The notes beneath the pieces are model-generated. The model made no database searches, was not told where the DNA came from, and was given only the letters and a program-made list of their open reading frames with translations. Shown piece by piece: positions 1-8,122 of a stretch of 64,000 bases of DNA. The stretch spans positions 2,108,001 through 2,172,000 of the forward strand of contig NZ_CP079737.1 in NCBI RefSeq assembly GCF_019916025.1. The letters are read 5' to 3'. The number at the start of each line of letters is the position of its first letter. Position 1 is the first letter of the stretch. This stretch comes from Paraclostridium bifermentans (lineage in GTDB: Bacteria > Bacillota > Clostridia > Peptostreptococcales > Peptostreptococcaceae). Made by a program: the position numbers and the translations under genes.

Positions 1-550
1 AAGCATTAGTTAATGCTTCTCTTAAAATTGCAGCTGTAGCCATTCTTGTAGATGGAGATATATTTTTAGATGAATATACTCTTTTCGGATTTTCTCCAAA
101 TGCAACTTTCATAGCTGCCTCTTCTTTTACAACCATATCATCTATACATGATCCACTCGTCTTTATAAATGTAAATTTGCCCCCGCATACATTAGCACTT
201 CCTTGGCCTGTCATAACAGAGGTTATTCCTCCTTCTATAGCATCCTTAAATGCCTCATCTAAAGGATTTATTGCATCTATAGCTCTTAAGTGGGCTGTTA
301 ATGGTGTTGTTGCTTCATTTATATCATCACCTTCAAATCTTATCCCTTCTTCACTTAACCCTATATGGCAATGAGATTCTATAATTCCAGGCATCACCCA
401 TCCACCTTGAGCATCTATAACTTCCATAATATCTAATTCATTTATATATTTATCAACATTTATTATCTTTCCATCATCTATAAGTACACATCCATTGTCA
501 TAATTTACTCCGGTCATAGTTATAATCTTTCCATTTTTTATTAAAATCAT
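1..550 (-). CDS. Amidohydrolase family protein (N-terminal part, runs off left edge)
   Basis: Reading the minus strand from the ATG at 550 gives about 183 residues without a stop up to the window edge, so the C-terminal half is missing. The start MILIKNGKIITMTG followed by a short beta-rich stretch and then GWVMPGIIESHCHIG is the classic entry into the amidohydrolase TIM barrel; the HCH pair near residue 61 would bind the active-site metal. A GGATTC-like Shine-Dalgarno (GGAGGATTCA) sits just upstream. The sequence resembles imidazolonepropionase-related or dipeptidase-type amidohydrolases of Clostridia, but the substrate-determining C-terminal half is not visible, so no substrate is assigned. 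It lies downstream of, and in the same direction as, the rubrerythrin gene, with a gap of 27 bases. Confidence 0.8.
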   Translation of the reverse strand, partial: MILIKNGKIITMTGVNYDNGCVLIDDGKIINVDKYINELDIMEVIDAQGGWVMPGIIESHCHIGLSEEGIRFEGDDINEATTPLTAHLRAIDAINPLDEAFKDAIEGGITSVMTGQGSANVCGGKFTFIKTSGSCIDDMVVKEEAAMKVAFGENPKRVYSSKNISPSTRMATAAILREALTNA

Positions 551-577
551 TGAATCCTCCAAGTTATAGTTTTAGTT

Positions 578-1114
578 TTATATACAATCACATTTAATTT
601 CGAAAAAAGATTTTGGATGTGAACATACGGGACATATTTCTAATGCTTTTTTCCCGTTATGAATATGCCCACAGTTCATACATCTCCATGTAACCTCTTC
701 TTCTTTTTTAAATACACTATTATCATCTAAGTTCTTTATAAGTTCTAAATATCTTTCTTCATGCTGTTTTTCAATTTTTCCAACAGACTTAAAAAGATAT
801 GATATATCATCAAACCCTTCTTCTTGAGCTTCTTTTGCAAATCTATAATACATATCTGTCCATTCGGAATTCTCTCCTTCAGCTGATTCAATTAAGTTAT
901 TTTTAGTAGAATGTATTCCATTATTTATTAATTTAAACCAAATTTTCGCATGTGCCATCTCATTATTTGCTGTTTCTTCAAAGTATTGAGCTATTTTATT
1001 ATATCCTTCTTTTTTTGCTTGGCTTGCATAGTAATTATATTTAGCTGTAGCTTGAGACTCTCCAGCAAATGCTATCATTAAATTTTCAACAGTTTTGCTA
1101 TCTTTTAAATCCAT
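578..1114 (-). CDS. rbr: Rubrerythrin
   Basis: Cytoplasmic non-haem iron peroxidase that reduces hydrogen peroxide in anaerobes. The 178-residue protein has the usual two parts: a four-helix ferritin-like domain (about residues 1-140) with the diiron ligands in EsQATAKYNYYA, FEETANNEMAHAKIW and GKIEKQHEERY, and a C-terminal rubredoxin-like domain with the CMNCGH and CPVCSHP cysteine pairs (about 144-165) binding one Fe. Length is slightly shorter than the classical 190 residues. Start ATG at 1114 is preceded by AAGGAGGAT. Two copies of the short palindrome TTAATATTAA lie upstream (1126-1135 and 1152-1161), a possible but unproven operator. Expected role is oxidative stress defence with NAD(P)H:rubredoxin oxidoreductases encoded elsewhere. 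Confidence 0.95.
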   Translation of the reverse strand: MDLKDSKTVENLMIAFAGESQATAKYNYYASQAKKEGYNKIAQYFEETANNEMAHAKIWFKLINNGIHSTKNNLIESAEGENSEWTDMYYRFAKEAQEEGFDDISYLFKSVGKIEKQHEERYLELIKNLDDNSVFKKEEEVTWRCMNCGHIHNGKKALEICPVCSHPKSFFEIKCDCI

Positions 1115-1251
1115 AATTATCCTCCTTAATATTAAGTGGTGCTTATTATCTTTAATATTAAGATTTCTATGATATTATTACTAAAAAAGAAAACCTTTTT
1201 CCATCTGTATGATATAATTTATGTAATATTAATTTTAAGGTGGTAATTTAT

Positions 1252-1857
1252 ATGAAAAATCCAATTGTTACTATGAAAATAAAGGGCGGAAAATCTGTAA
1301 AAATAGAACTTTTTCCAGATGAAGCTCCTGAATCTGTAAAAAACTTTATAAGTCTTATCAATAAGGGATTTTATAATAATACAGCATTTTGGAGAGTAGA
1401 AAATGATAAATTAATTCAAGGTGGTTGTCCTGAAAATAATGGTACAGGAGTTTTAGGATACAGTATAAAAAGCGAATGTTTATCTAATGGAGTCGATAAT
1501 AACTTAAAATTCACTAGAGGAACTCTTGGTTATGGCCGATTTGAACATAATACAGAAAGTTGCCATTTTTTTATAGTTACTCAAGACACGCCTCAGCTTG
1601 ATGAAAATTTTGCTTCCTTTGGACGAGTTGTATATGGAATGGATGAAGTTGATAGAATAAGTAAAGTTGAAACTGAATTAGAGATTTTCTTACATAGAGC
1701 TATCGAAAAAGTATACATTGAAAGTATGACTGTAGAAACATTTGGAATTGAATACGATGAGCCAAATAAACTTCCAGGTTTATCTAAGGAAGAAACTTTA
1801 TCAAAATGGAATTCTACGATGGAAGAACGTAAAAAAACAGGCTATAAAGTGGTATAA
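1252..1857 (+). CDS. Cyclophilin-type peptidyl-prolyl cis-trans isomerase
   Basis: Catalyses cis/trans isomerisation of Xaa-Pro bonds during protein folding. The 201-residue protein has the cyclophilin fold signatures: LFPDEAPESVKNFISLI near the N terminus, FWRVENDKLIQGGCPENNGTG, SCHFFIVTQDTPQLDENFASFGRVVYGMDEVD in the middle. The usual FHR is FWR here, with the catalytic Arg kept. No signal peptide, so cytoplasmic. I chose the ATG at 1252 because AAGGTGG (1237-1243) gives correct spacing to it, whereas the in-frame GTG at 1240 lies inside that ribosome binding site. A C-terminal extension of about 40 residues (LPGLSKEETLSKWN onward) goes beyond the core fold. Monocistronic, ending at a bidirectional terminator. 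Confidence 0.93.
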   Translation: MKNPIVTMKIKGGKSVKIELFPDEAPESVKNFISLINKGFYNNTAFWRVENDKLIQGGCPENNGTGVLGYSIKSECLSNGVDNNLKFTRGTLGYGRFEHNTESCHFFIVTQDTPQLDENFASFGRVVYGMDEVDRISKVETELEIFLHRAIEKVYIESMTVETFGIEYDEPNKLPGLSKEETLSKWNSTMEERKKTGYKVV

Positions 1858-1858
1858 A

Positions 1859-1888
1859 AATAAGTAGCATTAGCTACTTATTTTTTAT
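1859..1888. terminator. Bidirectional terminator between convergent genes
   Basis: Perfect 10-bp stem AATAAGTAGC / GCTACTTATT with loop ATTA, followed by a T-run on the plus strand and A/T-rich tail on the minus strand. It serves the cyclophilin gene and the convergent unknown gene, whose stop codon it overlaps. Confidence 0.85.
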
Positions 1889-2972
1889 TTAATACTATAT
1901 CTTTATTTTTATAAGCTTTATAGCAATTTAAAAATTCTCTAGTATTAAATATGTACTTACCACTTATTTGAGTATAATAAGCTCCTGTAGAGTCGTATAT
2001 ATCTTTTATTTTTTGCGTTAAATTTTTGTTGTAGTATCTTAGTTCTTTAAACTCTTTTTTTAACCTGTCAGCTGTTAGCCATAATTTATTACAATTGATA
2101 TCTGCAAGTCTTATGTTTTCAAATGACATATTATTTTTTTGACCATCTACATATAATTCTGCTAATATTTCCTGTAAGTTCTCATTTGTCAAATCATGAT
2201 TAAGTTTTATGTATGTTATTGCACCCATTCCATCTCTACCTTTTTCATTTAATTTTTCTTGGTTTATAAGTGCATTTAATGGTTGTCTTTTTATGTATAC
2301 ATAATTTAAATCATCTAGTATATACTCTCCTCTTATATATTTAGCTGGTTTGTATATAACTAAAATAGGGCTATATTCTCCTCCTATTTCTTCGCCATTT
2401 AAATCTGTGATTTCACTTAAATCTAGCGTATTATATTCTTTAGATATAGATCCATATCTTGACCTTTTTATAAGACTGTACATTCTAGAGTTTTTAGTTT
2501 TGTATAAGATATTATCTATATATGATTTATCTAAAACTTCATTTTCATTTTGAGAATTGTTTATATAGTTTAATTTTGCAGTTTCTTTTAATTCATATAT
2601 ATCATCTATACTTATATCAAAATATGCTGCCAAGGCTTTAAATTTTTCTTCCAAATTATTTATATCTGTATCAATATATTTTTGAAAATCTTCTATCTTT
2701 TCTTCTGATTTTATATTTAATAATAAAGTTCCTATTGAATGAATACTTACGCAACTTTCTTTTTCAAATAACAATTTAATAATATTATTTTTAAGTTTTT
2801 CTATATTTTGTGATATCCTTATAAAATCATTTATATCACAAATATCCATTTCGTCATTATGTATAATATCTTTAGGTATCTCTATATAGTTATCTTCATC
2901 TTTTAAACATATCTTTAAATTTTTTTCCATTATTATATTTTCTATTGATTTCGTACTACTACCTTCTGTCAT
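1878..2972 (-). CDS. Protein of unknown function
   Basis: I do not recognise this 364-residue protein. It is very rich in Asn, Lys, Ile and Glu, has no signal peptide, no transmembrane segment and no cysteine cluster. The N-terminal half is predicted largely helical (runs such as ENLKNNIIKLLFEKES and EKIEDFQKYIDTDINNLEEKFKALAAYF). The middle contains a more beta-like stretch (EYSPILVIYKPAKYIRGEYILDDLNYVYIKR), and the C-terminus has helices ending KKEFKELRYYNKNLTQKIKDIYDSTG. The gene is well formed: ATG at 2972 behind AAGGAGA and a shared terminator at its end. It stands alone between the cyclophilin and GGDEF/HD-GYP genes. A regulatory or structural cytoplasmic role is possible but nothing specific is supported. 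Confidence 0.8.
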   Translation of the reverse strand: MTEGSSTKSIENIIMEKNLKICLKDEDNYIEIPKDIIHNDEMDICDINDFIRISQNIEKLKNNIIKLLFEKESCVSIHSIGTLLLNIKSEEKIEDFQKYIDTDINNLEEKFKALAAYFDISIDDIYELKETAKLNYINNSQNENEVLDKSYIDNILYKTKNSRMYSLIKRSRYGSISKEYNTLDLSEITDLNGEEIGGEYSPILVIYKPAKYIRGEYILDDLNYVYIKRQPLNALINQEKLNEKGRDGMGAITYIKLNHDLTNENLQEILAELYVDGQKNNMSFENIRLADINCNKLWLTADRLKKEFKELRYYNKNLTQKIKDIYDSTGAYYTQISGKYIFNTREFLNCYKAYKNKDIVLNKK

Positions 2973-3049
2973 CTTATTTCTCCTTACTATATATTGTCCT
3001 AAATATTATTATACATAAAATTCTTAGTTAGTCACATTTTTTTAATTGT

Positions 3050-4837
3050 TTATTCATTCTCTATTTCTTTTAAAAATGCTTTCACAATGTGTGGATCAAA
3101 TTGCTTTCCAGAACATTTTATCAACTCTTTTTTTGCTCTATCCTTATTTATTTTATTTTTATATGTCCTATCATTAGTCATAGCATCATATGCGTCTACA
3201 ACACATATAATTCTAGCTAAAAAAGGAATCTCTTCTCCCTTTAATCCTAATGGGTACCCTTTTCCATCATATCTTTCATGGTGTGTTAATATTCCTTTTG
3301 CTATATGTTCTATATCAGGATTTAACATAGCAATTCTATAGCCTTTTCCCGTATGAGTTTTCATAATTTCAAATTCTTCACTATTTAGCAAACCTGGTTT
3401 TGATAATATTTCATCAGGTATACCTATTTTACCTATATCATGTAATGTTGCTAATAAAATTAATTTATTTAAATTATCATTTGACAGCTTTAATCTTTTA
3501 CCTAATCTTTTTGCATATTTAATTACACGATCAGTGTGTTCTTCTGTTTGAGGATGCTTTTGAGCTAGAGTTTCTTGTAATGATCCTATAATAAAACTTT
3601 TTATACTCTTACCATGTAATAATTTTTCCCTGTAAGTTTTATCCTCAGCTTCTGTCAAAACTTTGTCAATTTCTTTTTCAATAGTATTTTTAGTAGATGT
3701 TCCTAGTGCTATACTTAACGGTATTATACTATCTGACTTCTCTTTACAATTCTTTTTTATTTCATTACATATAAGTTCTGACTCTTTCGCTGTTGTATTC
3801 GGAAGTATTATGCAAATTTCATCTCCTCCCCATCTAAAAATAAAATCCTTTTTTCTGCATGAAGACTTAATTACGCTTGCTATATCTCTAAGTAGCTTAT
3901 CTCCTTGTAAATGTCCTAAAGTATCATTTACAACCTTTAATCCGTTTACATCTCCCATTATAAGACTAAGTGGTAAGTATTTTTCTGAGTTCAGCTTTCT
4001 TATTTTTTCATCAAAGTAAGCTCTATTATAAAGTCCTGTCAATTTATCCATATAACTCATTTTTTTTAATTTATTTTCTAGTATAACATTTTCCGTAATA
4101 TCTCTAGCAACGCCTACTATACTAGAAATATCCCCATTTTTATCAAATATAGGAACTTTTCTACTTTCCATATATTTAATATTCTTATCATCAGTTTTAA
4201 TTTTAATTTTGCTGCACTCTTTACTTTTACTTTCTTTAACTTGTCTGTCAAACTTAATTATTTCATCTATCATAGATAACTGGTTTTTTGAATCAACTTC
4301 ATTTTCATATGTTTCCTCAACCTCTTTATCACTTTTTCCTATGATTTCTTTTTTATCTTTTTTGTAATACTCTTTAGCAAAAGCCATATTGCAATGTAAA
4401 TATGTACCTTCTATGTCTTTATGAAATATACAATCAGGAATTGTATCAATTATAGTTTGTAATAGTTCTTTTTGCTTTATTATTTCCTCTTCATACTTTT
4501 TCCTATTAGTTTGATTTTGTAGTATCCCTAAAAACAGTTCTATTTTATTATTTATTTTTATTGGAGCAATATAGCATTCTAAAAAAATATCGTCTAAATA
4601 CCCGCTAAACAATTTAGGTGTTCCTGAATTTATAACTTCTTTGTAGTTTCCCTCATATTCATTTGCTAAATCAATAGGGTACAATTCACTTAAACATTTT
4701 CCAATTATATCTGATTTATCTAATCTTAATGAATCTGCATAGTATTTATTTGCAAATAAAAATTTACCATCTATACTTCTCAACCAAACAGAGTAAGGTA
4801 TATTATCTAACAAAATTTCCAATAAATTACTAATCAT
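3050..4837 (-). CDS. PAS-PAS-GGDEF-HD-GYP cyclic-di-GMP signalling protein
   Basis: Soluble 595-residue signalling protein. Two PAS sensor domains come first (about 1-110, IPYSVWLRSIDGKFLFANKYY; and about 125-255, IPDCIFHKDIEGTYLHCN, ending in a PAC segment GVARDITENV), then a GGDEF domain (about 265-415, LTGLYNRAYFD and RWGGDEICI) and an HD-GYP phosphodiesterase domain (about 415-595, HTDRVIKYAKRLG, HDIGKIGIPDEIL, THHERYDGKGYPLGLKGEEIP). The HD-GYP metal and catalytic motifs are intact. The cyclase signature is GGDEI instead of GGDEF, so synthesis activity is less certain. There is no membrane segment, so ligand sensing would be cytoplasmic. ATG at 4837 is preferred: GGAGG lies six bases upstream, whereas the in-frame ATG at 4843 directly abuts that site. 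Confidence 0.93.
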   Translation of the reverse strand: MISNLLEILLDNIPYSVWLRSIDGKFLFANKYYADSLRLDKSDIIGKCLSELYPIDLANEYEGNYKEVINSGTPKLFSGYLDDIFLECYIAPIKINNKIELFLGILQNQTNRKKYEEEIIKQKELLQTIIDTIPDCIFHKDIEGTYLHCNMAFAKEYYKKDKKEIIGKSDKEVEETYENEVDSKNQLSMIDEIIKFDRQVKESKSKECSKIKIKTDDKNIKYMESRKVPIFDKNGDISSIVGVARDITENVILENKLKKMSYMDKLTGLYNRAYFDEKIRKLNSEKYLPLSLIMGDVNGLKVVNDTLGHLQGDKLLRDIASVIKSSCRKKDFIFRWGGDEICIILPNTTAKESELICNEIKKNCKEKSDSIIPLSIALGTSTKNTIEKEIDKVLTEAEDKTYREKLLHGKSIKSFIIGSLQETLAQKHPQTEEHTDRVIKYAKRLGKRLKLSNDNLNKLILLATLHDIGKIGIPDEILSKPGLLNSEEFEIMKTHTGKGYRIAMLNPDIEHIAKGILTHHERYDGKGYPLGLKGEEIPFLARIICVVDAYDAMTNDRTYKNKINKDRAKKELIKCSGKQFDPHIVKAFLKEIENE

Positions 4838-4973
4838 AAACATCCTCCATCCCTTTATACCTGTATTTATTATTTTACATAGATTTATATTTTTTTACAA
4901 TCTTTTAGGTGTATTATTGATCTTAGACTAGTATAATATTAGTATATCAAAACTGAGAATTGAGGTTTTTGCA

Positions 4974-5582
4974 ATGAATAGTAGTTTAAAAGAATTATTA
5001 AAAGATTATAAACCATATATAAATGGTCATCAAAACATGAAAAAAGCTTCTGTTTTAATTCCTATAGTAAAAAAAAATAATGAAGACTTTATACTATTTG
5101 AAGTTAGGTCAAAGACATTAAGGTCTCAACCAAATGAAATATCTTTTCCTGGAGGTATGATTGAAAAAAATGAAACTCCAATTACTGCTTGTATAAGAGA
5201 AACTTGCGAAGAACTAGGTACCATTGATAGCAATATAGAAATAGTAAGCGAACTTGATTTATTTTTAAGTCCTGCAGATATAATAATACATACTTTTGTT
5301 GGATTCATACACGACTTAGAAAGTCTAAATCCAAACATAGATGAAGTAGACCATATTTTTTTAGTTCCTTTATCTCATTTATTAGAAAATGAGCCTTTAC
5401 GATATAAAAATGAAGTTAGAGTAGTTCCTAATAAAAATTTTCCCTATGACTTAATACCTAACAAGGGAAATTATAAGTTCAAATCAGGAAATTATGACTC
5501 TTTATTCTATAAATATAATGATTATATTATTTGGGGCATAACAGGTAAAATACTTGAAAACTTTCTTAATTTAATTAAATAA
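4974..5582 (+). CDS. Nudix hydrolase, CoA pyrophosphatase-like
   Basis: A 202-residue Nudix protein, likely cleaving CoA or its derivatives to phosphopantetheine and 3',5'-ADP. The Nudix box is complete: G-x5-E-x7-REtcEELG around residues 61-83. Just before it, FEVRSKTLRSQPNEISFPGG matches the CoA-pyrophosphatase subfamily signature (R-S-x3-R-x-x-P-x-E-I-S-F-P-G-G), which is the reason for the subfamily call. No signal peptide. Start ATG at 4974 is preceded by TGAGG with normal spacing. It is transcribed divergently from the GGDEF/HD-GYP gene and ends in a strong terminator. Another Nudix substrate cannot be excluded. Confidence 0.9.
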   Translation: MNSSLKELLKDYKPYINGHQNMKKASVLIPIVKKNNEDFILFEVRSKTLRSQPNEISFPGGMIEKNETPITACIRETCEELGTIDSNIEIVSELDLFLSPADIIIHTFVGFIHDLESLNPNIDEVDHIFLVPLSHLLENEPLRYKNEVRVVPNKNFPYDLIPNKGNYKFKSGNYDSLFYKYNDYIIWGITGKILENFLNLIK

Positions 5583-5593
5583 ATTTTAACTAA

Positions 5594-5622
5594 AAAGGAC
5601 TCCATATAATATGGAGTCCTTT
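5594..5622. terminator. Bidirectional terminator
   Basis: Perfect 12-bp stem AAAGGACTCCAT / ATGGAGTCCTTT with loop ATAAT, lying between the convergent Nudix and nfnB genes, with T-rich flanks on both strands. Confidence 0.9.
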
Positions 5623-5626
5623 ATTA

Positions 5627-7027
5627 TTATAAAGTACAAGCATTTACTTCTTTATTTTTTAAATATTCATTTATAGCTTTTGCTGCTTTTCTACCAGCTC
5701 CCATAGCAGATATAACTGTTGCAGCTCCTGTAACTGCATCTCCTCCAGCAAAAACACCTTCTCTAGAAGTTACTCCGTTATCATCAGCTACTATACATTC
5801 CCATTTATTTATATCTAATCCTTTTGTAGTTGATGTTATAAGTGGGTTTGGAGATGTTCCAAGTGCCATTATAACTGTATCTACTTCCATTATAAAATCT
5901 GAATTTTCTATAACTTTAGGTCTTCTTCTTCCTGATGCATCAGGCTCTCCTAGTTCCATTTTTACACATACCATACCTTTAACTTCACCTTTTTCATCAA
6001 CTAATATCTCAGTTGGGTTTGTTAAAGTATCAAATATTACACCTTCTTCTTTAGCATGGTGTACTTCTTCTAATCTAGCAGGAAGTTCTGCTTCACTTCT
6101 TCTATAAACTATATGAGTTTTAGATCCTAATCTAGCCGCAGTTCTCGCAGCATCCATAGCAACATTTCCTCCACCTATAACAGCAACACTTTTACCACTT
6201 CTTACAGGTGTCATATAGTCTTCTTTGTATGCCTTCATTAAGTTAACTCTTGTTAAGAATTCATTTGCAGAACAAACACCATTCGCATTTTCCCCTGGTA
6301 TTCCCATGAACTTAGGAAGTCCTGCTCCTGATCCTACAAATACAGCCTCAAATCCTTCTTCATTTAGTAACTCATCTATTGTTATAGTTCTACCTATTAT
6401 AACATTAGTTTCTATTTTAACGCCTAAGCTTTTAATATTTTCTATCTCAGGTTTAACAACACCATCTTTAGGTAATCTAAATTCTGGTATTCCGTAAGTT
6501 AAAACTCCTCCTGGTTCATGCATAGCTTCAAATATAGTTACATCATATCCCATTTTAGCTAAATCACCAGCGCAAGCAAGTCCTGCAGGTCCACTACCTA
6601 TAACAGCTACCTTTCTATTGTTAGGCTCTTCTGTTTTTGCTAAATCAAAATTTTGTTCTCTAGAGTAATCAGCAACAAATTTTTCTAATTTACCTATTGA
6701 AACAGCATCTGATTTTATTCCTAACACACATAATCCTTCACATTGATTTTCTTGAGGGCAAACTCTTCCGCAAACTGCTGGAAGTGAGCTATCTTTTGCT
6801 ATAACCTTAGCAGCTCCTTCAATATCCCCTTCTTTTAATTTCCCAATGAATCCTGGTATATTTACTTCAACAGGACATCCTGATACACATTTAGGTTTTT
6901 TACATTCTAAACATCTACTTGCTTCTTTCATTGCTTCTTCTTTATTATATCCTAAACAAACTTCTTCAAAGTTTGTAACTCTAACTTCAGCTTCTTGTTG
7001 TCTAACAGGTATTTTAACTTTACTCAT
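5627..7027 (-). CDS. nfnB: NADPH-binding large subunit of NfnAB transhydrogenase (GltA-like flavoprotein)
   Basis: With NfnA it forms the cytoplasmic electron-bifurcating NADH-dependent ferredoxin:NADP+ oxidoreductase, which couples NADPH oxidation by NAD+ and ferredoxin (reversible). The 466-residue chain has two N-terminal [4Fe-4S] motifs (CLECKKPKCVSGCPVEVNIP and CGRVCPQENQCEGLCVLG, about residues 39-108), an FAD-binding GSGPAGLACAGDLAKMG (about 146) and an NADPH-binding GGGNVAMDAARTAARLG (about 287). Length and domain order match NfnB and the related glutamate synthase small subunit; the adjacent upstream nfnA decides for Nfn. It starts two bases after the nfnA stop, with GGAGGTAATTAATC inside the end of nfnA, so the two are translationally coupled. 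Confidence 0.93.
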   Translation of the reverse strand: MSKVKIPVRQQEAEVRVTNFEEVCLGYNKEEAMKEASRCLECKKPKCVSGCPVEVNIPGFIGKLKEGDIEGAAKVIAKDSSLPAVCGRVCPQENQCEGLCVLGIKSDAVSIGKLEKFVADYSREQNFDLAKTEEPNNRKVAVIGSGPAGLACAGDLAKMGYDVTIFEAMHEPGGVLTYGIPEFRLPKDGVVKPEIENIKSLGVKIETNVIIGRTITIDELLNEEGFEAVFVGSGAGLPKFMGIPGENANGVCSANEFLTRVNLMKAYKEDYMTPVRSGKSVAVIGGGNVAMDAARTAARLGSKTHIVYRRSEAELPARLEEVHHAKEEGVIFDTLTNPTEILVDEKGEVKGMVCVKMELGEPDASGRRRPKVIENSDFIMEVDTVIMALGTSPNPLITSTTKGLDINKWECIVADDNGVTSREGVFAGGDAVTGAATVISAMGAGRKAAKAINEYLKNKEVNACTL

Positions 7028-7029
7028 GA

Positions 7030-7920
7030 TTAATTACCTCCACATCCGCATCCGCCATGATGATGCGTATCCCCTTCTTCTATTTTTAACGTAGCTCTAC
7101 CTTCTTCTGTTTTGTACATAGCTTGTCTTCTCATAGACTCATCAAAGTTAACTAAATGTCCATCAAATTCAGGTCCATCTACACATGCAAATTTAATTTC
7201 TCCGCCAACATTAACTCTACATGCTCCACACATACCTGTTCCATCTACCATTATAGGGTTTAAACTTACAGTTGTAGGTATATTTAACTCTTTAGTTAGC
7301 ATACACATAAACTTCATCATTATCATAGGCCCTATAACTACTGCTTGATCATATTTTTTACCTTGATTTTCAACTAAGTCTTTTAAACAGTCAGTAACTC
7401 TACCGTTAAATCCATATGTACCATCATCTGTACATACATAAAGGTTTCCGGCAACTTTTTTCATCTCATCTTCAAATATTAAAAGATCTTTTGTTCTAGA
7501 TCCAACTATAACATCTGCCTCTATACCGTTTTCCTTAAGCCATTTAACTTGAGGATATACAGGAGCTGCTCCAACTCCACCAGCTACAAATATTATTTTT
7601 TTATTTCTTAATTCATTTATATCTTCTTCGACAAACTCACTAGGCATTCCTAGTGGCCCAACGAAGTCAGCTACGTAATCGCCTTCTTCAAAAGTTTCAA
7701 GTTGTTTAGTACTAGCTCCAACGGTTTGGAACACTATGCTTACAGTACCTTCTTCATTATTATAATCAGCTATTGTAAGAGGTATTCTTTCCCCTTTTTC
7801 ATCATTTTTTACAATGATAAATTGGCCTGGCTTAGAAGCTTTAGCTACTCTTGGAGCTTCTATGTCCATTAAATAAATACTATCTGTTAGCTGTTTCTTT
7901 TTTACAATCTTATTTCCCAT
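7030..7920 (-). CDS. nfnA: NADH-binding small subunit of NfnAB transhydrogenase (ferredoxin-NADP reductase-like)
   Basis: Small subunit of the bifurcating transhydrogenase, 296 residues. The N-terminal FAD domain (about 1-100) carries PRVAKASKPGQFIIV and ERIPLTIADY; the NAD-binding part has FVAGGVGAAPVYPQVKWL (about 110); a C-terminal [2Fe-2S] site is formed by MCGACRVNVGGEIKFAC and the following DGPEFDGHLVNFD (about 225-255). An unusual feature is the tail DTHHHGGCGCGGN, a His/Cys-rich extension that may bind metal. First gene of the operon; ATG at 7920 is preceded by GGAGATAGAGAT. A perfect 17-base palindrome lies 54 bases upstream and may be its operator. Confidence 0.92.
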   Translation of the reverse strand: MGNKIVKKKQLTDSIYLMDIEAPRVAKASKPGQFIIVKNDEKGERIPLTIADYNNEEGTVSIVFQTVGASTKQLETFEEGDYVADFVGPLGMPSEFVEEDINELRNKKIIFVAGGVGAAPVYPQVKWLKENGIEADVIVGSRTKDLLIFEDEMKKVAGNLYVCTDDGTYGFNGRVTDCLKDLVENQGKKYDQAVVIGPMIMMKFMCMLTKELNIPTTVSLNPIMVDGTGMCGACRVNVGGEIKFACVDGPEFDGHLVNFDESMRRQAMYKTEEGRATLKIEEGDTHHHGGCGCGGN

Positions 7921-7973
7921 ATCTCTATCTCCATTCTGCCAAATAGTTTATATTTTAATTTTAAATATTAGCC

Positions 7974-7990
7974 AACTTGAAGTTCAAGTT
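7974..7990. promoter_or_regulatory. Candidate operator palindrome upstream of nfnA
   Basis: AACTTGAAGTTCAAGTT is a perfect inverted repeat of 8-base arms around a central G, 54-70 bases upstream of the nfnA start, in the position expected for a regulator site. It does not match the Rex consensus (TTGTTAA-N4-TTAACAA). The regulator is unknown. Confidence 0.4.
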
Positions 7991-8083
7991 TCCCCTTATA
8001 AGTATAATTTTTTAATCAAACTTATAGGCTATATATTTAAAATCAATAATTTAATATTATATATTACATTTATATTATACAAA

Positions 8084-8110
8084 AAAAAACAACCTTTGTG
8101 GTTGTTTTTT
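8084..8110. terminator. Terminator downstream of miaB
   Basis: Perfect 11-bp stem AAAAAACAACC / GGTTGTTTTTT with loop TTTGT. On the minus strand it follows the miaB stop codon by about a dozen bases and ends in a T-run. Confidence 0.85.
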
Positions 8111-8122
8111 GAAAATATTTTC

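Noticed and set aside
1125-1162. PerR box upstream of rubrerythrin
   Set aside because: Two TTAATATTAA palindromes are present but do not match TTATAATNATTATAA; in such A/T-rich DNA they are expected often by chance.
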